Positions 19,136-27,593 of a DNA stretch of 58,525 bases are shown piece after piece (position 1 is the stretch's first letter; every line of letters starts with the position of its first letter). This DNA comes from Candidatus Pelagibacter sp. (GTDB taxonomy: Bacteria; Pseudomonadota; Alphaproteobacteria; Pelagibacterales; Pelagibacteraceae). The stretch is taken from NCBI GenBank assembly GCA_002692055.1, contig NZJW01000019.1, positions 6,433 to 64,957 on the forward strand. The letters run 5' to 3'. Position numbers and translations under genes: made by a program. Under the pieces are notes generated by a model. The model worked only from the letters and a program-made list of their open reading frames with translations, made no database searches and was not told the DNA's origin.

Positions 19136-19705
19136 ATGATTGTATCAACAAGTCACTATCTACCTCTCGAAAAGTGTCCAGCACTTGTGTTAAATGCTGA
19201 TTATAGACCTTTGAGTTATTATCCTTTGTCACTTTGGAGTTGGCAAGATGCTGTAAGAGATGTTTTTTTAGATCGTGTAAATATCGTATCAGAGTATGAC
19301 AGAGAAATAAGAAGTCCGTCGTTTTCTATGAAATTACCGAGTGTAATTTCGTTAAAGAAATTTGTAAAACCATCTGAATTCTCAAATTTTACAAGATTTA
19401 ATGTTTTCTTAAGAGATAAATTTACCTGCCTATATTGTGGAGATAAAAAAAATTTAACTTTTGATCATGTACTGCCTAAATCGTTAGGTGGGAAAACAAC
19501 ATGGGAAAATGTGGCAACGGCTTGCTCACCGTGCAATGTTAAAAAAGGAGGTAAAATGCCCAATGAATGTGGTATGGTACCAAAAATAAAACCTTATAAA
19601 CCTACCGAGGAACAATTACACAGAAATGGAAGAAATTTTCCACCAAATTTTTTACATCAAAGTTGGTTAGATTATTTGTACTGGGACGTTAAACTTGAAC
19701 CTTAA
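19136..19705 (+). CDS. HNH endonuclease family protein
   Basis: The C-terminal part has a full HNH motif with zinc-binding cysteines: FTCLYCGDKKNLTFDHVLP, KSLGGKTTWENVATACSPCN. The N-terminal half (CPALVLNADYRPLSYYPLS, WSWQDAVRDVFLDRV) is typical of the small, conserved, chromosomal HNH proteins of alphaproteobacteria. These are not known to be mobile or toxic; the function is undefined and might be in DNA repair. It converges on coq7 with adjacent stops. Confidence 0.88.
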   Translation: MIVSTSHYLPLEKCPALVLNADYRPLSYYPLSLWSWQDAVRDVFLDRVNIVSEYDREIRSPSFSMKLPSVISLKKFVKPSEFSNFTRFNVFLRDKFTCLYCGDKKNLTFDHVLPKSLGGKTTWENVATACSPCNVKKGGKMPNECGMVPKIKPYKPTEEQLHRNGRNFPPNFLHQSWLDYLYWDVKLEP

Positions 19706-20242
19706 TTAAATTCTTTTTGCAACTTTAATAGCAATTTTAGAACCTGTTTTTATTATTGCATCTAAAAAAAAGAATGGCCCATCTTTAGTTGCGCCTTCTT
19801 CATAAGCAATATCTCTATGATCTAATTCATCTTGTCTAAATTTCTTTATTTTTTTTAACAAATTCTTTTCTTCCTTCTCTTCTGACTCCAAATATTCGAT
19901 TTGTGATTGATAGTGTTTATCTATTACTTCCTCGACAGATGCAGTACACAACATAGTAGCTTTTTTTCCCATAATGCCTGTAACAAAACCTAGACTTACA
20001 CCAAGTAAATCCCAAAGCGGCAAAAAGAGTGTAGGTCTAACTTTTCTCTCAGCCAGCTGTTGTTCAAAATATTTCAGATGCTCTTTTTCATGCTCTTTCA
20101 TTTCAGCAATTTTACTTTCAGTATCCGGATCAGATTTTAATAATTGTAATGCAAAGAGTTGACCATCATAGATATTTACCGCACCACGCTCACCAGCGTG
20201 ATCTACCCTTATTAATTCTTCAATTTTTTTGTTTTTTTTCAT
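19706..20242 (-). CDS. coq7: Demethoxyubiquinone hydroxylase (Coq7/CLK-1)
   Basis: A di-iron monooxygenase that hydroxylates demethoxyubiquinone late in ubiquinone synthesis, at the membrane. The iron ligands are seen as RVDHAGERGAVNIYDGQ, EMKEHEKEHLKYF, CTASVEEVIDKHY and FRQDELDHRDIAYEEGA. At 178 aa the length is normal. It overlaps the upstream dsbB by 23 nt, so the two are read from one transcript. Confidence 0.94.
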   Translation of the reverse strand: MKKNKKIEELIRVDHAGERGAVNIYDGQLFALQLLKSDPDTESKIAEMKEHEKEHLKYFEQQLAERKVRPTLFLPLWDLLGVSLGFVTGIMGKKATMLCTASVEEVIDKHYQSQIEYLESEEKEEKNLLKKIKKFRQDELDHRDIAYEEGATKDGPFFFLDAIIKTGSKIAIKVAKRI

Positions 20243-20699
20243 ACCTTATTATATGTACACAAATTACTAAAAATACAACATTAATTAGAAAATTTAATTC
20301 GGACAATGAAAAATTAAATAATTTAAAATTGACTTTTGAACAACCCTGCTTTTCTTGATTAATAAGTACATTTAATAGATCTTTAGTATTTTCCGGTGTA
20401 TCTTTTGTTATACATGCTTCGGATTCTGTAAAGAATTTATATTCAATGCCAATATGATAAAATGAAATTCCAACATTAATAATAATAGAGACTAACAAGA
20501 TATAAAATAGTCTATTAAATCGGGCTTTATCTAAAATTAAAAAACTTAGCAGTATTATATTAACAAAAAAAGGCACTCTTTGATACTTGCATAAACTGCA
20601 TGCATAAATATGCATAACGTGTTCAATATAATATACTATTAAAAGTATGAGAATTTGAGCAACGATGAGACATTTTAATAAAATTTTAATATTGAGCAT
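20220..20699 (-). CDS. dsbB: Disulfide bond formation protein DsbB family
   Basis: An inner-membrane quinone reductase that reoxidises DsbA. Four hydrophobic segments are visible. The first cysteine pair is ACSLCKYQRVPFF in the first periplasmic loop, matching the CxxC-Q-R motif. A second pair (ESEACITKD and EKQGCSKVN) lies in the second loop. The length of 159 aa is normal. Being cotranscribed with coq7 fits its need for ubiquinone as electron acceptor. It overlaps the DedA-type gene stop by one base. Confidence 0.88.
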   Translation of the reverse strand: MLNIKILLKCLIVAQILILLIVYYIEHVMHIYACSLCKYQRVPFFVNIILLSFLILDKARFNRLFYILLVSIIINVGISFYHIGIEYKFFTESEACITKDTPENTKDLLNVLINQEKQGCSKVNFKLFNFSLSELNFLINVVFLVICVHIIRYEKKQKN

Positions 20700-21322
20700 T
20701 ATTTTAGAAAAACATCGTAATTATTATAAATTAAATAAGCAATATAAAAACCTAATAGCAGTAAACTTAAAATTATAATCAATATTTTACCAGAAAATTT
20801 TACAATATATGGTAAAAATTTGTTGCCAAAGAAACTTAATAATCCAGCTAAGATAAAAAATCTTGTTCCACGTGTTAAAGTAGCAACCAAAATAAATACA
20901 AAAAAGTTGAAATGTATTAAACCACTTGAAATGGTTAATAACTTAAATGGAACAGGAGTAAAACCTGCAATAGATAATAGAATAATCCAAGTCCAGAAAC
21001 CTTTACCAATTTGTATTTGTTCCTTAAAACTTTTGAAACCTTCAAAACCATAAAACTCAAAGATATGTATACCTACCTCCTTATAGAAAAAATATCCAAT
21101 TGCATAACCAATTATACCACCAAAAATAGACGATATAGTTGCAATTGTAGCAATTTGAACCCATCGTTTTTTTTTAGCTAAAGTCATCGGAATAATCATA
21201 ACATCTGGCGGAATAGGAAAAAAAATACTCTCAATTATACAAACAAAGGATAAAAAAAACTTGGCGCTTTTATGAGCAGCTAAAGCTACGGTTTTATTCA
21301 ATAAATCTTTAAACATATTCAA
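20699..21322 (-). CDS. DedA/YqaA (SNARE-associated) family membrane protein
   Basis: A polytopic protein with about five hydrophobic segments. The motifs EGFKSFKEQIQIGKGFW, AGFTPVPFKLLTISSGL and LTRGTRFFILAG are typical of the YqaA branch of the DedA/VTT superfamily. Relatives are implicated in lipid flipping and membrane homeostasis. It lies upstream of dsbB and coq7, overlapping dsbB, and this trio recurs in alphaproteobacteria. Confidence 0.87.
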   Translation of the reverse strand: MNMFKDLLNKTVALAAHKSAKFFLSFVCIIESIFFPIPPDVMIIPMTLAKKKRWVQIATIATISSIFGGIIGYAIGYFFYKEVGIHIFEFYGFEGFKSFKEQIQIGKGFWTWIILLSIAGFTPVPFKLLTISSGLIHFNFFVFILVATLTRGTRFFILAGLLSFFGNKFLPYIVKFSGKILIIILSLLLLGFYIAYLIYNNYDVFLK

Positions 21323-21377
21323 CTAGAAATATAATAGATATAGATTAAATAAACTATAAAATAGCTATTTAGAAAGG

Positions 21378-21460
21378 GGGCGAATGGCGGAATTGGTAGA
21401 CGCAGCGGACTCAAAATCCGCCGGGAAACCTTAAGGGTTCGACTCCCTTTTCGCCCACCA
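21378..21460 (+). tRNA. tRNA-Leu (CAA)
   Basis: The acceptor GGGCGAA pairs with TTCGCCC, and ACCA is encoded at the 3' end. The D-arm region GCGGAATTGGTAGACGC is class II leucine type. The anticodon stem GCGGA/TCCGC encloses CTCAAAA, giving anticodon CAA. A long variable arm (GGGAAACC) precedes the T-arm AAGGG-TTCGACT-CCCTT. A TATAAA-type -10 lies near 21355. The 3' end is only 3 nt from the next start codon. Confidence 0.96.
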
Positions 21461-21463
21461 ACA

Positions 21464-23152
21464 ATGAATATTAAAGATTTAAATAATCTATATGAGCTTT
21501 TTTGCTTACAAAGTAAAAAATATAAAAATACTGACTTTCTGCATTCAATTAGAAAAAACAAATCTATAGAATCTCTAAGTTGGTATAACGTTAATAAAAA
21601 AACAGAATCAATAGCTAATTTTCTTTTTAAAAAAGGGGTTAAAAGAGGAGACAGAATCATGCTTGTCTCAGAAGGAAGACCTGAATGGATGATTAGTGAC
21701 CTAGCAATTATCAAAATAGGCGCAATAACTGTACCAAACTATACAACGTACACTCAAAAAGATTTTGAGTTTGTACTAAAAGATTGCCAACCGAAAGGGT
21801 TAATAGTTTCAAATGATAAATTATATAAAGTGATATTAAATGCTTCCAAAAAAATAAATTTTAATTTTGAATTTGTAATAAGTTTTGACCAACTAAATAA
21901 TACTGAATATTTTAAAGAAATCGAAAATAATCAAGAACAAGTATCATATAATCCTAGTAGAAAAGATCCTGCATGCATTATTTACACATCTGGGACACAA
22001 GGTAATCCTAAAGGAGTTATATTAAGTCATGGCGGAATATTAGCAAATTGTGAAGATGCAAAATATTTAGTCGAAAAGTTGCAGATCAAGAATCCTAGAT
22101 TTTTGACATGGTTACCATTGTCACATTCTTATGAACATACCGTTCAATTTGTACAAATTTCTTTAGGTGCAAAAGTTTATTATTCACCAATTATAGAGCA
22201 GCTTCTTGATAATATAAAGTTAGTAAAACCACATGTCCTAACTGCTGTGCCAAGATTTTATAATAATTTATATAATAAAATGCAGACCTCAGTAAAAAAA
22301 GCATCAAATTTTAAAAAAGCAATATTCTACAAAACTATAGAGTTAGGTAAAAAAAAATTTAATGAGGAAAAATTAGCAATAAAAGAAAAAATAATTAATA
22401 AAGCTTTAGATATACTAGTTAGGAAAAAAATCATTTCTAGTTTTGGAGGTAATTTGAAAGCTTTTGTGTCTGGGGGAGGGCCGTTAGATAAAAATGTTGG
22501 ATTGTTCTTAAATGCATTAGGTTTGAAGACTTTGCAGGGATATGGGTTAACAGAAACATCTCCCGTAGTTTCGTGCAATCCAGTAAATAAAATAAAAATT
22601 GATACGGTTGGAACAATTTTTTCAAATAATAAGGTCAAAATATCAAATGACGGAGAAATATTGGTTAAAGGTGAAAATGTAATGTTAGGATATTGGAATA
22701 ATCATGAAGCAACTAAAGCAGTAATTAAAAATGAATGGTTACATACCGGAGATATTGGAGAGATAGATGATGAAGGTTATTTAAAAATTACAGATAGAAA
22801 AAAGGATATAATAGTTACAGTTGGTGGAGATAATATTTCTCCATCGAAAATCGAAAACTTACTTTGTTTAAATAATGAGATAGAGCAAGCATATGTTGAA
22901 GGAGATAATCAAAAATATCTAGTATGTTTGCTTGTTTTAAATAAAAATTTTAATAGAAACGATGAAAAAATAAAAAAAATTATTGAAGAAACAAATAAAG
23001 AATTGACTCAAATCGAAAGAATAAAAAAATTTGAAGTAATTAAAGAAGAATTTACAATTAATAATGAATTATTGACACCGACTATGAAAATTAGACGACA
23101 TAAAATTAAATTAAAATATAAAATAATTTTAGAAAATTTTTATAAACATTAA
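21464..23152 (+). CDS. Long-chain acyl-CoA synthetase (AMP-forming)
   Basis: An ANL-superfamily ligase that activates fatty acids through acyl-AMP. The P-loop-like motif IIYTSGTQGNPKGVILSHGG, the GGGPLDKNVGLFLNALG and GYGLTETSPVVS blocks, and WLHTGDIGEIDDEGYLKITDRKKD place it near the FAA1/FadD group. At 562 aa it is nearly full length. Its ATG is 3 nt after the tRNA-Leu CCA, so no ribosome site lies outside the tRNA. Starting further downstream would cut conserved N-terminal sequence. Confidence 0.92.
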   Translation: MNIKDLNNLYELFCLQSKKYKNTDFLHSIRKNKSIESLSWYNVNKKTESIANFLFKKGVKRGDRIMLVSEGRPEWMISDLAIIKIGAITVPNYTTYTQKDFEFVLKDCQPKGLIVSNDKLYKVILNASKKINFNFEFVISFDQLNNTEYFKEIENNQEQVSYNPSRKDPACIIYTSGTQGNPKGVILSHGGILANCEDAKYLVEKLQIKNPRFLTWLPLSHSYEHTVQFVQISLGAKVYYSPIIEQLLDNIKLVKPHVLTAVPRFYNNLYNKMQTSVKKASNFKKAIFYKTIELGKKKFNEEKLAIKEKIINKALDILVRKKIISSFGGNLKAFVSGGGPLDKNVGLFLNALGLKTLQGYGLTETSPVVSCNPVNKIKIDTVGTIFSNNKVKISNDGEILVKGENVMLGYWNNHEATKAVIKNEWLHTGDIGEIDDEGYLKITDRKKDIIVTVGGDNISPSKIENLLCLNNEIEQAYVEGDNQKYLVCLLVLNKNFNRNDEKIKKIIEETNKELTQIERIKKFEVIKEEFTINNELLTPTMKIRRHKIKLKYKIILENFYKH

Positions 23153-23246
23153 ATAAAAACATTGAAAACATTAACTTTTTTAACAAAATTTTTATTTAAA
23201 CTTTAAATTGAATTTTTTTTGTAATTTTTTGCAAAGCTTTAAATGT

Positions 23247-23279
23247 TTGACATTAATCACGAATTAGTTTTTAAGTTAA
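23247..23279 (+). promoter_or_regulatory. Candidate promoter for the Lys/Ala peptide gene
   Basis: A perfect -35 TTGACA lies at 23247-23252, followed 17-19 nt later by a weak TTTAAG/TAAGTT -10. No other good promoter is seen in the 184-nt gap after the acyl-CoA synthetase gene. Confidence 0.4.
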
Positions 23280-23286
23280 TTAACGA

Positions 23287-23308
23287 ATCACATAACAATT
23301 TATGTGAT
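23287..23308 (+). promoter_or_regulatory. Perfect 9-bp inverted repeat in the leader
   Basis: ATCACATAA-CAAT-TTATGTGAT forms a 9-bp stem with a 4-nt loop, 28 nt before the ATG of the Lys/Ala peptide gene. It could be a leader hairpin or a DNA operator. The half-sites are in the opposite order from a CRP site. Confidence 0.6.
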
Positions 23309-23336
23309 ACTCCAAACTTTAAAGAGAGGAACGGAG

Positions 23337-23432
23337 ATGGCTAAACGTAGAAAAAAAGCTAAAAAAGCTAAAAAAGCTAAGAAAGCTAAAAAAGGTAAAA
23401 AGAAAGCTAAGAAAAGAAAGAAAAAAAGATAG
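23337..23432 (+). CDS. Tiny Lys/Ala-rich basic peptide (31 aa)
   Basis: The ORF reads MAKRRKKAKKAKKAKKAKKG and ends KKKAKKRKKKR, about two thirds lysine or arginine with KKA repeats like histone H1 tails. It is too short for the track, but has a good ribosome site (GAGAGGAACGGAG before ATG), a candidate promoter with TTGACA upstream and a strong terminator downstream. That arrangement argues for a real, highly expressed gene. A nucleoid or RNA-binding role is inferred from composition only. It is convergent with carD, whose N-terminus is also Lys-rich. Confidence 0.75.
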   Translation: MAKRRKKAKKAKKAKKAKKGKKKAKKRKKKR

Positions 23433-23459
23433 TTTTTTAGTATCTTTTTATTTTTTTAG

Positions 23460-23499
23460 AAAAAAACGCTCTTCTATTTTTAGAAGGGCGTTTTTTTTT
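23460..23499. terminator. Strong bidirectional terminator
   Basis: AAAAAACGCTCTTCTA-TTTT-TAGAAGGGCGTTTTTT is a 16-bp inverted repeat with one T-G wobble, followed by a run of nine T on the plus strand and a T-run from the complementary A-tract on the minus strand. It separates the Lys/Ala peptide gene from convergent carD and includes the last codons of carD. Confidence 0.88.
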
Positions 23500-24241
23500 C
23501 GTTAAGAGATGAGTTTTCCTCTGTTTTTTTTCCAAGAGATTTATTTAATTTAGCCTTGCCTTCATCTTCAGATAATTTAAGCACAATAGATACTTCTCCA
23601 AGTAATCTATCATATGCTTTTTCAAACAATTGACGTTCACTATAAGATTGATCGATCGGCATATCAGTATTTTTATTTAGATCCCTAACTACCTCTGCAA
23701 TTAAATAAATATCTCCAGAATTAATTTTTTGCTCATACTCCGCTGCTCTTCTACTCCACATAGTCCTTTTTATTTTTGCTTTACCTTTTAATATGCCCAA
23801 AGCTTTATTTACTTGATTAGAACTGGATAAGGATCTTAAATGTTGTTGTTGATTAGTAGGAATTGTGAGATTTAATCGATCTTTAGTGATTTCAATTTTA
23901 TAAACACTCACTTCAATATTTGCGATATTCAACTTATCAATAGATATAATTTGCCCTATTCCATGTTTAGGGTAAATTACGTAATCTTTTACTTTGTAAA
24001 TTCTTTTTTCATTTTCTTGTTTTCGAACCTTTTTTATCTCAACGACATCATTTTGTTGCCCCTGTCTAATATTGGGCGATTGGGATGATTTTTTTTCTAA
24101 GAAGTTTTTTTTGGCCTTTTTATCTTTTAATTTTGACTTTTTTTTTACCTTACTTTTTTTAGGAATTTTTTTAGAGGTTTTTTTAAGAACCTTCTTTTTT
24201 TTTATATTTTTTTTCGTCTTAAGCTTTTTTGTTTTTGGCAT
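23480..24241 (-). CDS. carD: CarD/CdnL-family transcription regulator with Lys-rich N-terminal tail
   Basis: CarD proteins bind RNA polymerase beta and stabilise open promoter complexes, particularly at rRNA promoters. The RNAP-interacting domain is clear at about residues 82-145 (VKDYVIYPKHGIGQIISID, YKIEITKDRLNLTIPT), followed by a helical DNA-binding part with MWSRRAAEYEQKINSGD. The first 60-80 residues are an unusual Lys-rich disordered tail (LKTKKNIKKKKVLKKTSKK), which makes it 253 aa against about 170. It lies downstream of fdxA as in other alphaproteobacteria. Confidence 0.92.
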   Translation of the reverse strand: MPKTKKLKTKKNIKKKKVLKKTSKKIPKKSKVKKKSKLKDKKAKKNFLEKKSSQSPNIRQGQQNDVVEIKKVRKQENEKRIYKVKDYVIYPKHGIGQIISIDKLNIANIEVSVYKIEITKDRLNLTIPTNQQQHLRSLSSSNQVNKALGILKGKAKIKRTMWSRRAAEYEQKINSGDIYLIAEVVRDLNKNTDMPIDQSYSERQLFEKAYDRLLGEVSIVLKLSEDEGKAKLNKSLGKKTEENSSLNEKKTPF

Positions 24242-24300
24242 GAACTCCGTCAGTTATATTATTAATATAATCTTTTCAATCCTAAATAACATTTATGAAA

Positions 24301-24624
24301 TTATTTTTTTTCAAAATACTTATTAAATTTGTCTTTTTCGTCTTTATACTTTTCCCAATCTGTCATTGGATCTTTCTTTTTAGAGATATTTGGCCATTTT
24401 GTGGAATATTCTTTATTTACTAATAACATCTCTTCAGTATTTGTGTTTGTATCAGGCTCAATGGCATCGATAGGACATTCTGGTTCACAAACTCCGCAAT
24501 CTATACACTCGTCAGGATTGATTACTAACATGTTTTCACCTTCGTAAAAACAATCAACTGGACAAACATCTACACAATCAGTCAATTTGCATTTAATACA
24601 TTTCTCATTAACTATATAAGTCAT
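24301..24624 (-). CDS. fdxA: Ferredoxin FdxA (7Fe-8S type)
   Basis: A small electron carrier with two clusters. The first cysteine group is [18 protein letters not shown], and the second is [19 protein letters not shown]. The C-terminal part ([25 protein letters not shown]) is the conserved FdxA extension. At 107 aa it is normal. The helicase - small protein - fdxA - carD order is conserved in alphaproteobacteria. Its start lies inside the end of the TerB-like gene. Confidence 0.95.
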   Translation of the reverse strand: MTYIVNEKCIKCKLTDCVDVCPVDCFYEGENMLVINPDECIDCGVCEPECPIDAIEPDTNTNTEEMLLVNKEYSTKWPNISKKKDPMTDWEKYKDEKDKFNKYFEKK

Positions 24625-25030
24625 TTTTAATCTTAATTTTAATCTCTCCTAAATCTTTACTTTCAATATAAATTAGACCTGCAATTTTTCTAACTAATCG
24701 GTCTTCGTACTGACAAAGTTGTCGATCTGAATATATTATTTTAAATATAATTTCAATGATTTCCAATCTATTTTCATATTTAAGCTTTTTAATCTCTTTA
24801 GTCATATTTAAAATTTCAACACTGTCTTTTTCTTTGATTTCACAATATTCAATTAAGTTCTTAATATATAAATCATCTTTTTTAAATTTTGTGAAATAGC
24901 TTTTAATAATCTTTTTCTCTTGAATTTCATATCTTTCATCGGTTCGTGCAGCATGTATTAGAAGCATACAAATTGCTATATCAATATCACTTAAGTCATT
25001 TTTTTTTTCTTTATTTTTATTAAAAAACAT
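24608..25030 (-). CDS. TerB-like domain protein
   Basis: A 140-aa helical protein. The block [20 protein letters not shown] and the later [20 protein letters not shown] match the TerB/DjlA-N type fold, two acidic metal-binding helical pairs. The role is unknown; relatives are linked to membrane stress and metal binding. It sits between the Suv3-like helicase and fdxA, where many alphaproteobacteria instead carry an S4-domain RNA-binding protein. It overlaps fdxA by 17 nt. Confidence 0.75.
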   Translation of the reverse strand: MFFNKNKEKKNDLSDIDIAICMLLIHAARTDERYEIQEKKIIKSYFTKFKKDDLYIKNLIEYCEIKEKDSVEILNMTKEIKKLKYENRLEIIEIIFKIIYSDRQLCQYEDRLVRKIAGLIYIESKDLGEIKIKIKNDLYS

Positions 25031-25034
25031 TAGT

Positions 25035-27506
25035 TTAAACTTTTAATTTTTGTAAAATAGAAAATACGTTTCCTTTATTTTTTTTTATAGTTTTCTTATA
25101 CTTTTTTTGAATAAATTTAAATTCAATATCTTCAGCAGACTCCATGCATTGATAACCTAAATATCTTATAAATTTTATAAAATCATTTTTATTACAACCA
25201 AGTAAATTCAAAATTTTTGAGTTAAGTTTAAATTTATAATTTTTTGAATTTGATAAGATTTCTAAAAATAATCTTTCCAAAATATCTATTCTAATAATAA
25301 ATTGACCAAAAGTTTCAAATCCACAAATTCTTAAAAAATCTTTATTTTTATTTTTAAAATTACTCAAGAAATTTAAACCAAAAGTAGGATATACCATATC
25401 TTTTGAGCTAAAAAAGCATTTCCATAAAATACTTTTAAATTTTATTGCTTCTGGTCTTATCATCCGTGGTTGATATATATGATATTTCCCAATTTTAATT
25501 CCACTTTGTCTTAAAATATAACGTTCTTCTTTAGAAAGATTTTTCACTATCTCGTTGGCTTGTTCTCTCCTCAAAACACCATTGTTCTCAAACAACTGAT
25601 AAGCAAGACCTCTTGCAAATGAATTTTTAAATACTGCTTTTTCTATTGATATTAAATCTTTTAAGTATTTTTTTTTCTGATCATTAATCCAATTTCCAAT
25701 AGCTAATTTGAGTTTGATATATTGCCCCTCCTCAACTGTATCGTCTGTATAAAGTTTAATCTGTGGGTTCAAGTAATTAGTTCCAGGCTTAAGTTCTGCA
25801 ATTTTCTTATTATTCCAATATACTTTATAATCATCTCTCAATTCCAGTGTCTCTATATTACTTATAATATATTTAATTCTCTTATTTAGTTCTTCTTGAG
25901 CACCCGATCTAGCTGCTTTTTTTAAGGACTTAATATCGGTATCTAAATTTGATTTTGAATAATTTAGTTCTATTTTGAGACCGTTTAATTTTCCAATAAA
26001 ATGATCATTGATATAAATTTTATTTTCCTCAACAATTTTTGTATTTAATTGTATATCTTGCTTCAACCCTTTAGATAAAATACTTATTCTTTTGTCCACA
26101 AAACTTTTTGATAGTTCCTCATGTAACTTCTCAGATAATTTATCCTCAATGTCTTTCGTTTTTGCAATCCAGTAATCCGCATTTTCAACCCAATTACTTT
26201 TGTTAGAAACATAAGACCACGTTCTTACATAGGATATTCTATTCGAGAGGGTATCTATGTTACCTTCATAGTTATCTAAATTAATTAATTGTTGTTTCAT
26301 CCAGCTGTTATTAACCTTCCCATTTTTAGAAGATAAGAATGAAAATACTTTTAAAATAATTTCCGTATGTTCATTGTAAGAACTTTTTGTAAAATCTGGT
26401 ATTTGACAACATTCCCACAATAACTTCACATATTCAGAGTTGTTTACAAAATTCAATCTTGAGTCCTCAGAAACAAGGTACCTAAAGGTGCTTTCATCGA
26501 TTAGATCTTTGTTACGAGATAATACTTTGTCGTGTGGTTTTTTATTTAAGCTTTGAATTAAATCCATACTAGATGAAAAATCTAGTACATTATTTCTCCA
26601 ATAAATATTTAAAACATCATCAAATTTATGATTTTCAACTTTATCAATTTGTTCATCAGTGAGTTTTTCGCAATCACCTGTTGTACCAAAAGAACCGTCA
26701 TTCATGTATCGTCCTGCTCGTCCACTTATTTGACCAATTTCACTATCCCTAAGATTTCTTATTTGTTTGCCGTCGTATTTTTTAATACCACTAAAATATA
26801 TATTTTCGATATCCATATTGATACCCATACCAATCGCATCGGTAGCAATAAGAAAATCAACATCACCAGATTGATAGATTTCTACTTGAGAATTTCTAGT
26901 TTTTGGGCTCAAAGATCCCATAACTACTGCAGCTCCGCCTTTTTGCCGTCTTACAAATTCAGCAAGTGCATAAACATCATCTATCGAAAAAGCTATTATT
27001 GCGCTACGTGGTTTTATCCGAGATATTTTTTTAAAACCAGAATATGTCAATTTTGATAGTCTATTTCTGTAAATAAATTCTGTTTCAGGCACTAAATATG
27101 AAATAAGAGTTTTGATTGTATCTGAACCAAGAAACATGGTTAATTTATCACCACGATAATTTAAAAGCCTTTCTGTAAATATATGACCTCTTTCCGGATC
27201 AGCACACATTTGTATTTCATCTATAGCTGAAAATTCAAAATTAATATCTAATGGCATAGATTCAACAGTACACAGATAAAAATCCGCTTTAGGAGGAACT
27301 ATTTTTTCTTCTCCTGTTATAAGAGCAACACGTTCACAACCAATCTTTTTAACAACTTTATCGTAAACTTCTCTTGCTAATAACCTTAATGGAAATCCAA
27401 TTACACCATTTCCATATTCGAGCATTCTTTCAATTGCTAAGAAAGTTTTTCCTGTGTTTGTTGGTCCTAAGATTGCTAAAATTTTTGATTCTGTTTCTTG
27501 TGGCAT
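25035..27506 (-). CDS. Suv3-like ATP-dependent RNA helicase
   Basis: An 823-aa superfamily 2 helicase related to mitochondrial SUV3, which unwinds RNA for decay. Motif I is LGPTNTGKTFLAIERML, motif II is AIDEIQMCADPERGH, and motif VI is GQISGRAGRYMNDGSFGTTG. The long C-terminal part (residues about 330-823) is helicase-associated and of undefined fold. Alphaproteobacterial homologues commonly lie upstream of fdxA and carD, as here. No nuclease partner is adjacent. Confidence 0.9.
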   Translation of the reverse strand: MPQETESKILAILGPTNTGKTFLAIERMLEYGNGVIGFPLRLLAREVYDKVVKKIGCERVALITGEEKIVPPKADFYLCTVESMPLDINFEFSAIDEIQMCADPERGHIFTERLLNYRGDKLTMFLGSDTIKTLISYLVPETEFIYRNRLSKLTYSGFKKISRIKPRSAIIAFSIDDVYALAEFVRRQKGGAAVVMGSLSPKTRNSQVEIYQSGDVDFLIATDAIGMGINMDIENIYFSGIKKYDGKQIRNLRDSEIGQISGRAGRYMNDGSFGTTGDCEKLTDEQIDKVENHKFDDVLNIYWRNNVLDFSSSMDLIQSLNKKPHDKVLSRNKDLIDESTFRYLVSEDSRLNFVNNSEYVKLLWECCQIPDFTKSSYNEHTEIILKVFSFLSSKNGKVNNSWMKQQLINLDNYEGNIDTLSNRISYVRTWSYVSNKSNWVENADYWIAKTKDIEDKLSEKLHEELSKSFVDKRISILSKGLKQDIQLNTKIVEENKIYINDHFIGKLNGLKIELNYSKSNLDTDIKSLKKAARSGAQEELNKRIKYIISNIETLELRDDYKVYWNNKKIAELKPGTNYLNPQIKLYTDDTVEEGQYIKLKLAIGNWINDQKKKYLKDLISIEKAVFKNSFARGLAYQLFENNGVLRREQANEIVKNLSKEERYILRQSGIKIGKYHIYQPRMIRPEAIKFKSILWKCFFSSKDMVYPTFGLNFLSNFKNKNKDFLRICGFETFGQFIIRIDILERLFLEILSNSKNYKFKLNSKILNLLGCNKNDFIKFIRYLGYQCMESAEDIEFKFIQKKYKKTIKKNKGNVFSILQKLKV

Positions 27507-27593
27507 AATGATTTTGACATACTATATTTGGATAAAACTATAGAACAAATTAGGGATAAAAAGGGACCGAATCAACCCTTAAAATGTTCTTAT

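Noticed and set aside
19136-19705. HNH gene as a homing endonuclease or restriction enzyme
   Set aside because: No intron, intein or methyltransferase is nearby; the sequence matches the ordinary chromosomal HNH family of alphaproteobacteria.
21319-21714. 131-aa minus-strand ORF over the tRNA-Leu and synthetase start
   Set aside because: It reads through the complement of a tRNA gene and a conserved ligase N-terminus, so it is not coding.
23287-23308. CRP/FNR operator reading of the palindrome
   Set aside because: The half-sites are TCACA...TGTGA, the reverse order of TGTGA...TCACA, so it is not a CRP-type site.
26628-27056. 142-aa plus-strand ORF antisense to the helicase
   Set aside because: It lies wholly opposite the conserved helicase motifs, has low-complexity Ile/Phe/Tyr/Thr composition and no recognisable domain; a frame shadow.
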